A program made the translations under genes and the position numbers. The notes below the pieces were generated by a model that saw nothing but the letters and a program-made list of their open reading frames with translations, searched no databases and was not told where the DNA came from. From Lyngbya confervoides BDU141951 (GTDB lineage: Bacteria > Cyanobacteriota > Cyanobacteriia > Thermosynechococcales > Thermosynechococcaceae): DNA of 64,000 bases. Where the stretch lies: NCBI RefSeq assembly GCF_000817775.3, contig NZ_JTHE03000079.1:128528-192527 (forward strand), read 5' to 3'. Positions 59,763 to 64,000 of this stretch are shown one piece after another (position 1 is the stretch's first letter; each line of letters begins with the position of its first letter).

Positions 59763-61892
59763 CTAGGCCATGATGGTCAGGGTTGCAGCATGATTCATAA
59801 TCCAGGCGGTTGCCTCGGCTTCGGGGAGCGGCTGGGAAAAGTAGTAGCCTTGCACCATGTCGCAGGCCATAGACCTGAGATATTCCGCTTGCTCTAGAGT
59901 TTCGACCCCTTCGGCAACAGTGGTCATGTTCAAGGTTTTGGCCAGGGTGGTAATGATTTTTACAATTTCGCGGCTCTGCTGGTCTGTCTCAATCCGGTTA
60001 ATAAAGGAACGGTCAATTTTTATCTCATTGAGGGGAAAGCGATGCAAATAGCTCAAGGATGAATAGCCGGTCCCAAAGTCATCCAAGCTGAGGGTGACTT
60101 GGCGCTTAAGCAAAGACCGAAACAGGGAGGTAAGCGACTCGTGATTTCCCATTAAAATGCTTTCGGTGATTTCCAACTTCAGATACTGCCCGGAAATCCC
60201 GGTGGTGGTCAGGGCGCGATCGAGAGTTTCAACAAATTTCGCGTTTTGCAGTTGCTTACTAGAGAGATTAACGCTCACTGAGAGGTCCACGAGGTGAGGA
60301 AATTGCGTCAGCCACTGCTTGATTTGTCGACAAGCGGTCCACAGAATTTGATCTCCCAACGGTTCAATCAGGCCACTTTCCTCCGCAATGGGGATAAATT
60401 CTGCGGGGGAGACAAACCCTCGGCGGGGATGTATCCAGCGGACTAAAGCCTCAAATCCAAGGAAACGACCGGTTTCAAGGTGGATAATCGGCTGATAATA
60501 GAGAGAAAAGTCCTGATTCTCTAGGGACAGTCGCAGGTCCCGCTCCAGTTCTAGCTGACGCAGCGAACTTTCATACATGGACGGGTCAAATAGTTGCCAG
60601 CTGGCTTTGCCTCGCTTTTTGGATTGATACATGGCAATATCCGCATCTCTGAGCAATTCCTCCGCGCAGGCATAGTGGGGCGTGGCCATGACAATGCCAA
60701 TGCTGGCGGTGGTAAAGAGCAGCTGTCCCTCAATCTGAAAGGGGATCGCCAATCGTTGATTAATGCGTTCCGCCACGCTAATGGCATCGTTGGTATGGTT
60801 GACCCGATCCAGTAAGACTGTAAATTCATCTCCCCCTAGTCGGGCAATGATATCTGCTGGACGAAGGGACTGCTGCAGGCGTTCGGCAACTTTCTGAAGT
60901 AGCTGATCGCCCAGATGATGGCCCAGGCTATCGTTAATGCTTTTAAAGCGATCGAGGTCAATAAACAGAACGGCAAAGCTTGAACCCGGTTCAATGCGGC
61001 TCTGCACTAGCCGCTGGGTGAGGGTGTCGATAAAGCAATTTCGATTGATCAGGCCGGTTAAACTATCGTGGTGGGCTTCATGGATGAGCTGGGTTTCGAT
61101 CTCCTTGCGATCGCTGACGTCGTAGAGAATCCCATCGATCCTTAGCTGATTAGGTTTCTCGCGGGCGGCCTCCTCTAGGGTGTGGTCGTGAATATGCTGA
61201 GCCCTCACCCGGAGCCAGCGCGTGGATCCCTGTTGCGTAAGAATGCGATATTCCAGCTCAATGGCCGGAGTTTGGGTCAAGGACTCGAAGGCTTGCTGGA
61301 CTGTACATCGGTCCTCAGGATGAACCATGTTGAACCAAAGCTGGGGATTGGCCATAAAGTGCGCCGCTGGGTAGCCTGAGATGGGTTCAATGGCGGGATT
61401 AATGTAAAGAAACTGGAGGGGATCCACGGTAACCGACCAGACCACTTCCTCCAGGGAGTTTAAGATACTTTCGAGTCGAGCTTCACTGCGGCGCAGCTTC
61501 TGTTCCGTTTGCTTGAGCTGCAAATGCACATTTACCCGAGCCAAGACCTCCTGCTCATGAAAGGGTTTGGCAATATAGTCCACAGCACCTAGCTCAAGGC
61601 CCTTAATTTTGCTGCCAGTATCCGCAAGGGCCGTCATAAAGATAATGGGAATGTTTTTCAGTCCCAGATCTTGACGAATGATCTGACAGGTCTGAAACCC
61701 ATCGCAGCCCGGCATCATCACGTCCAGGAGCATGAGGTCGGGTTGACGGCGCTGGACCTGCTGGATGGCTCGTTTCCCACTGGTGGCGATCGCCACTTCA
61801 TATCCTGCATCGCTCAGCGTTTCGGACATTACCTCTAGATTTGTGGGGTTATCATCCACAATAAGAATTAATGCTGCGTAGGAAGGAGGCAT
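59763..61892 (-). CDS. Response regulator-PAS-GGDEF-EAL protein
   Basis: The protein of about 709 residues starts MPPSYAALILIVDDNPTNLE at 61892 (a TTG frame start at 61925 is less likely). A receiver domain at about 8-125 has the phospho-acceptor Asp in DLMLLDVMMPG and the Lys in DYIAKPFHE. A PAS domain (about 140-265) follows, then GGDEF with an intact RLGGDEFTVLL and EAL with EALVRW, DDFGTGYSSL and AEGVETLEQA motifs. Both c-di-GMP synthesis and degradation motifs are present, and a partner histidine kinase would set the balance. None lies next to it. It is cytosolic. Confidence 0.93.
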   Translation of the reverse strand: MPPSYAALILIVDDNPTNLEVMSETLSDAGYEVAIATSGKRAIQQVQRRQPDLMLLDVMMPGCDGFQTCQIIRQDLGLKNIPIIFMTALADTGSKIKGLELGAVDYIAKPFHEQEVLARVNVHLQLKQTEQKLRRSEARLESILNSLEEVVWSVTVDPLQFLYINPAIEPISGYPAAHFMANPQLWFNMVHPEDRCTVQQAFESLTQTPAIELEYRILTQQGSTRWLRVRAQHIHDHTLEEAAREKPNQLRIDGILYDVSDRKEIETQLIHEAHHDSLTGLINRNCFIDTLTQRLVQSRIEPGSSFAVLFIDLDRFKSINDSLGHHLGDQLLQKVAERLQQSLRPADIIARLGGDEFTVLLDRVNHTNDAISVAERINQRLAIPFQIEGQLLFTTASIGIVMATPHYACAEELLRDADIAMYQSKKRGKASWQLFDPSMYESSLRQLELERDLRLSLENQDFSLYYQPIIHLETGRFLGFEALVRWIHPRRGFVSPAEFIPIAEESGLIEPLGDQILWTACRQIKQWLTQFPHLVDLSVSVNLSSKQLQNAKFVETLDRALTTTGISGQYLKLEITESILMGNHESLTSLFRSLLKRQVTLSLDDFGTGYSSLSYLHRFPLNEIKIDRSFINRIETDQQSREIVKIITTLAKTLNMTTVAEGVETLEQAEYLRSMACDMVQGYYFSQPLPEAEATAWIMNHAATLTIMA

Positions 61893-62906
61893 AGGACTCA
61901 GAATTTCTCTAAAGGGAGATTTCAATAATGTTGAACGCCGGTGATGGGTTGCGTTTGTAGGGATCTAGAACCGGACTTCATGAGCACTGGGAACTTAAGA
62001 TGAGCAACGTCCGCGGCAAAGCGCCTGATTGTCCGTCATCCAGGCATTCTGTTTGAGTGCTGCAGTTTGAGTGCTGCAGTTTGAGTGCCGCAGCTGTGCA
62101 CAGGCAGAGCAGACAAGCTCAGCTTGCACCAGGGCTGAGCCTCTGTGGGTTGATCGCATCTTCAGTCCATGGCACTCTGGAGAATCCGGTTGGGCAGAGG
62201 GAGAGAACGTGCGTTTACATCCCTCTTTCTGGGCCAAGGCCAATCCCTGTGACCGCCTTTGGACGCCCGGCCAGTCGTCTCTCCCCTGAAGTTGATCGGA
62301 TCGCCGACTTGGGCCATGAATGACCTGGACGCAGGAAAGGCAGGGCATCGGGGTCTGACTGGCCCTGGAAGGATGAGCGATCCCAGAGACCTTGCAATTG
62401 CGGACGCCCCTTAAAACCCTGTCCACTCCCTCCACAACTCTATTCATTGAGCGCCCCCCGGTCGCCGGAACTTTGACTGTGTTCATTGTTCCCCGGCGGA
62501 TCGAGTAACTGTCAGAACACTAATTTGGCAGTGCTGTAGCAAACCGCTCAATTTCAGCCCTCTCCCCTTGCTCCCAACCCTGACAGCGACCAAGATTGCG
62601 ATTCGGAAGGGTTTATCGGGTCGGCTTCCGAATGTTGCACAGTGAAAAAATAGCGGAAATCTCTTTTAAAGTCCTTTCCTGTAAAGTCTTTTCCGGCCTG
62701 GGATCAAGGTAGACCCTCTTAAGAGGGAAAAGACCCTGGCTGATGAGATTGTTTTGTATTTTATCTAAATAATCTGGGGGATTGGAGGACTCAATGCAGA
62801 GGAAGATTGTTGTGAATAGGGACAAAAATTGATCTTTAGTTTGGGATCAGATTGATGATTTTTTTCAAATGAAACAAGAAATTCCGGCAAGGCGGTCCTG
62901 CTGGCC
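61893..62906. other. 1-kb intergenic region with a 14-bp tandem repeat
   Basis: No supported gene lies here. The 14-bp tandem repeat at 62051-62092 is the only clear structure. A minus-strand 70-codon frame at 62613-62825 begins with TTG, has no recognisable homology, and is probably not a gene. The right part is AT-rich and may include the terminator of hpnA. The left part has the promoter of the PAS-GGDEF-EAL gene. Confidence 0.5.
62051..62092. repeat. Three tandem copies of a 14-bp unit
   Basis: GTTTGAGTGCTGCA at 62051-62064 and 62065-62078 is exact; the third copy (62079-62092) differs by one base (GTTTGAGTGCCGCA). The unit length is not a multiple of three and there is no frame across it. 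Confidence 0.85.
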
Positions 62907-63920
62907 TTAGGCACCGATCCCCTTCGTCGGGCCTGAGGCGGGAACATATCCATGGGTTTGAAACCAAGTCACGGCATCTGCCAGGGCCTGTCGAATGGGG
63001 GTTTGAGGCAGTCCCAGGGTTTGGATGGCCCGATCCGAACAGTAAAACATATTTTGACGGGCCATCTGTACCCCAGACACCGGAACCGTAGGCGATTTGC
63101 CCAGGGCCGCCAGCACATATTCATCGATCCAGGCTGCGATCAGGGGAATCCAGAAGGGAACGGCATAGCGTGGCGCTGGCAGGCCAGTCAGGTCGGCCAG
63201 GATGTGGAGAATGTCCTGAAGGCTCAGATTTTGATTGCCCAGGATATAGCGATGGCCCGTCTTTCCCCGATGCAGAGCTTGAAGATGCCCCTGGGCCACA
63301 TCTCGCACATCAATGAGATTCAGGCCTGTATCTAAATAGGCGGGCATCTGACGACGCAAAAACCGGAGAATAATTTCGCCCGTGGGGGTGGGCTTGATAT
63401 CCCAGGGGCCAATGGGCGTACTGGGATTAACAATGACGATATCCTGACCCTGATCACTGGCTTTGTGGGCTTCCTGCTCAGCCCAGTATTTTGATTTTTT
63501 ATAGGCTCCAATCAGCTTCTCTGGGGGGCTTTGATAGGTTTCGTCAGCAATATGACCATCCGCTGGCACCCCAATGGCCGCCACGGAGCTGGTGTAAACC
63601 GTGCGCTCAATGCCGGCGGCGCGAGCGGCCGCCAAGATATTGCGCGTTCCCAACACGTTGGACTGATAAAGCGCCTCGCCATCGCGTCGCCAAAGGCTGT
63701 AGTGGGCAGCCACATGAAAAAGCACCTGACAGCCGCGCAGCTGTTGCGCCAGCGCCTCATCATTGAGGGTGGCCGTCACCGTTTCCACCTCCAATCCCGT
63801 CAGGTTGTCCAAACAGCTATGGGGACGCACCAGCGCCTTAACGGTGTATCCCTGACTCACCAGCAATCGAATTAAATTAGCCCCGACAAATCCGGTGCCC
63901 CCGGTTACAAAACATTTCAT
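62907..63920 (-). CDS. hpnA: HpnA, hopanoid-associated sugar epimerase
   Basis: The 337-residue protein is an extended short-chain dehydrogenase with the nucleotide-binding VTGGTGFVGANLIRLL at about residue 5-20. The catalytic YKKSKYWAE (Tyr-x-x-x-Lys) lies at about 139-147, preceded by the SSVAAIG serine region. The sequence also has the hpnA features GYTVKALVRPHSCLDNL and VNPSTPIGPWDIKPTPTG. HpnA-type enzymes occur with hopanoid synthesis genes and may act on a sugar bound to hopanoids. The last part of a gene on the same strand lies 16 bp upstream and could be another hopanoid gene, but it cannot be identified from the few codons visible. Confidence 0.88.
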   Translation of the reverse strand: MKCFVTGGTGFVGANLIRLLVSQGYTVKALVRPHSCLDNLTGLEVETVTATLNDEALAQQLRGCQVLFHVAAHYSLWRRDGEALYQSNVLGTRNILAAARAAGIERTVYTSSVAAIGVPADGHIADETYQSPPEKLIGAYKKSKYWAEQEAHKASDQGQDIVIVNPSTPIGPWDIKPTPTGEIILRFLRRQMPAYLDTGLNLIDVRDVAQGHLQALHRGKTGHRYILGNQNLSLQDILHILADLTGLPAPRYAVPFWIPLIAAWIDEYVLAALGKSPTVPVSGVQMARQNMFYCSDRAIQTLGLPQTPIRQALADAVTWFQTHGYVPASGPTKGIGA

Positions 63921-63936
63921 GGTTCAATCCCCTATG

Positions 63937-64000
63937 CTATGGCTGCGCCTCGTTCATATCCACTCCCTGGGGGGGCTGTTGGGGAATCCTCCCGTCTTCG
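63937..64000 (-). CDS. 3' end of an unidentified upstream gene (partial)
   Basis: On the minus strand the frame ending at the TAG at 63937-63939 reads EDGRIPQQPPQGVDMNEAQP before the window edge. A second open frame stops at 63932. The spacing to hpnA (16 bp) is typical of an operon. The visible part is low in complexity and cannot be assigned. Hopanoid synthesis genes often precede hpnA, so one of these is possible. Confidence 0.35.
   Translation of the reverse strand, partial: EDGRIPQQPPQGVDMNEAQP

Noticed and set aside
62613-62825. 70-codon minus-strand frame near hpnA
   Set aside because: TTG start, no homology and AT-rich bias; likely chance.
1-64000. CRISPR arrays, rRNA or tRNA genes
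   Set aside because: I saw no repeat-spacer pattern, rRNA-like sequence or tRNA-like cloverleaf in the intergenic regions, though a covariance search could still find a tRNA.

Overview
The window comes from a cyanobacterium. The HIP1 octamer GCGATCGC and its core recur throughout, and the gene content is typical of the group: an NDH-1MS CO2-uptake operon, a CmpABCD bicarbonate transporter, class C flavodiiron proteins, aerobic-type CobN, DUF2949, and multi-domain PAS/GGDEF/EAL proteins. Most of the DNA is moderately GC-rich. The main exception is an AT-rich accessory stretch at about 12.2-16.9 kb, next to an insertion sequence. Both window edges cut genes: cobN at the left and probably the gene upstream of hpnA at the right.

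Layout. 0-9.9 kb holds ordinary chromosomal genes: the cobN end, two unrelated intramembrane proteases (CPBP and rhomboid), cobI, a TldD-type protease, a TIGR03790-type protein, an exported protein carrying a 12-G tract, and a MOSC protein. 9.9-12.2 kb is a decayed restriction-type locus (hsdM and AlbA/RecG-like remnants) with an apparently intact IS200/IS605 element (Y1 TnpA and TnpB). 12.2-16.9 kb is the AT-rich island: a hotdog dehydratase-like gene paired with a small alpha/beta-barrel protein, a PAS-PAS-GGDEF-EAL protein, a MITE-like element and a small Cys-containing secreted protein. 17-24 kb holds Vat-type acetyltransferase, GrpB, DinB, MocR, NAD(P)-binding and SDR genes, plus truncated AraC and methyltransferase remnants. 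24-30 kb has a GH13 enzyme, a response regulator/histidine kinase/OB-fold operon and a PAP2 phosphatase.

30.2-34.8 kb contains the best candidate for a poorly described system. A CHAT-protease gene overlaps by 4 nt a transmembrane nSTAND NTPase gene with a C-terminal SH3b domain, and a YqhA-family membrane protein lies just upstream. The arrangement suggests an envelope-sensing, protease-triggering conflict or cell-death module. A macro-domain gene diverges from it.

40.9-58 kb is an inorganic-carbon-limitation island: ndhF3-ndhD3-cupA-cupS (high-affinity CO2 uptake), cmpABCD (bicarbonate ABC transporter) and, divergent from cmpA, flv4-sll0218-like-flv2 (photosystem II photoprotection) with an extra DUF6671 gene. 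The two intergenic regions controlling these operons share a nearly identical 16-bp inverted repeat (ATAGA-N6-TCTAT; 15 of 16 bases equal), a strong candidate for a common operator. The window ends with a phosphohexomutase, a response regulator-PAS-GGDEF-EAL protein and the hopanoid-associated epimerase hpnA. I saw no rRNA, tRNA or CRISPR array.
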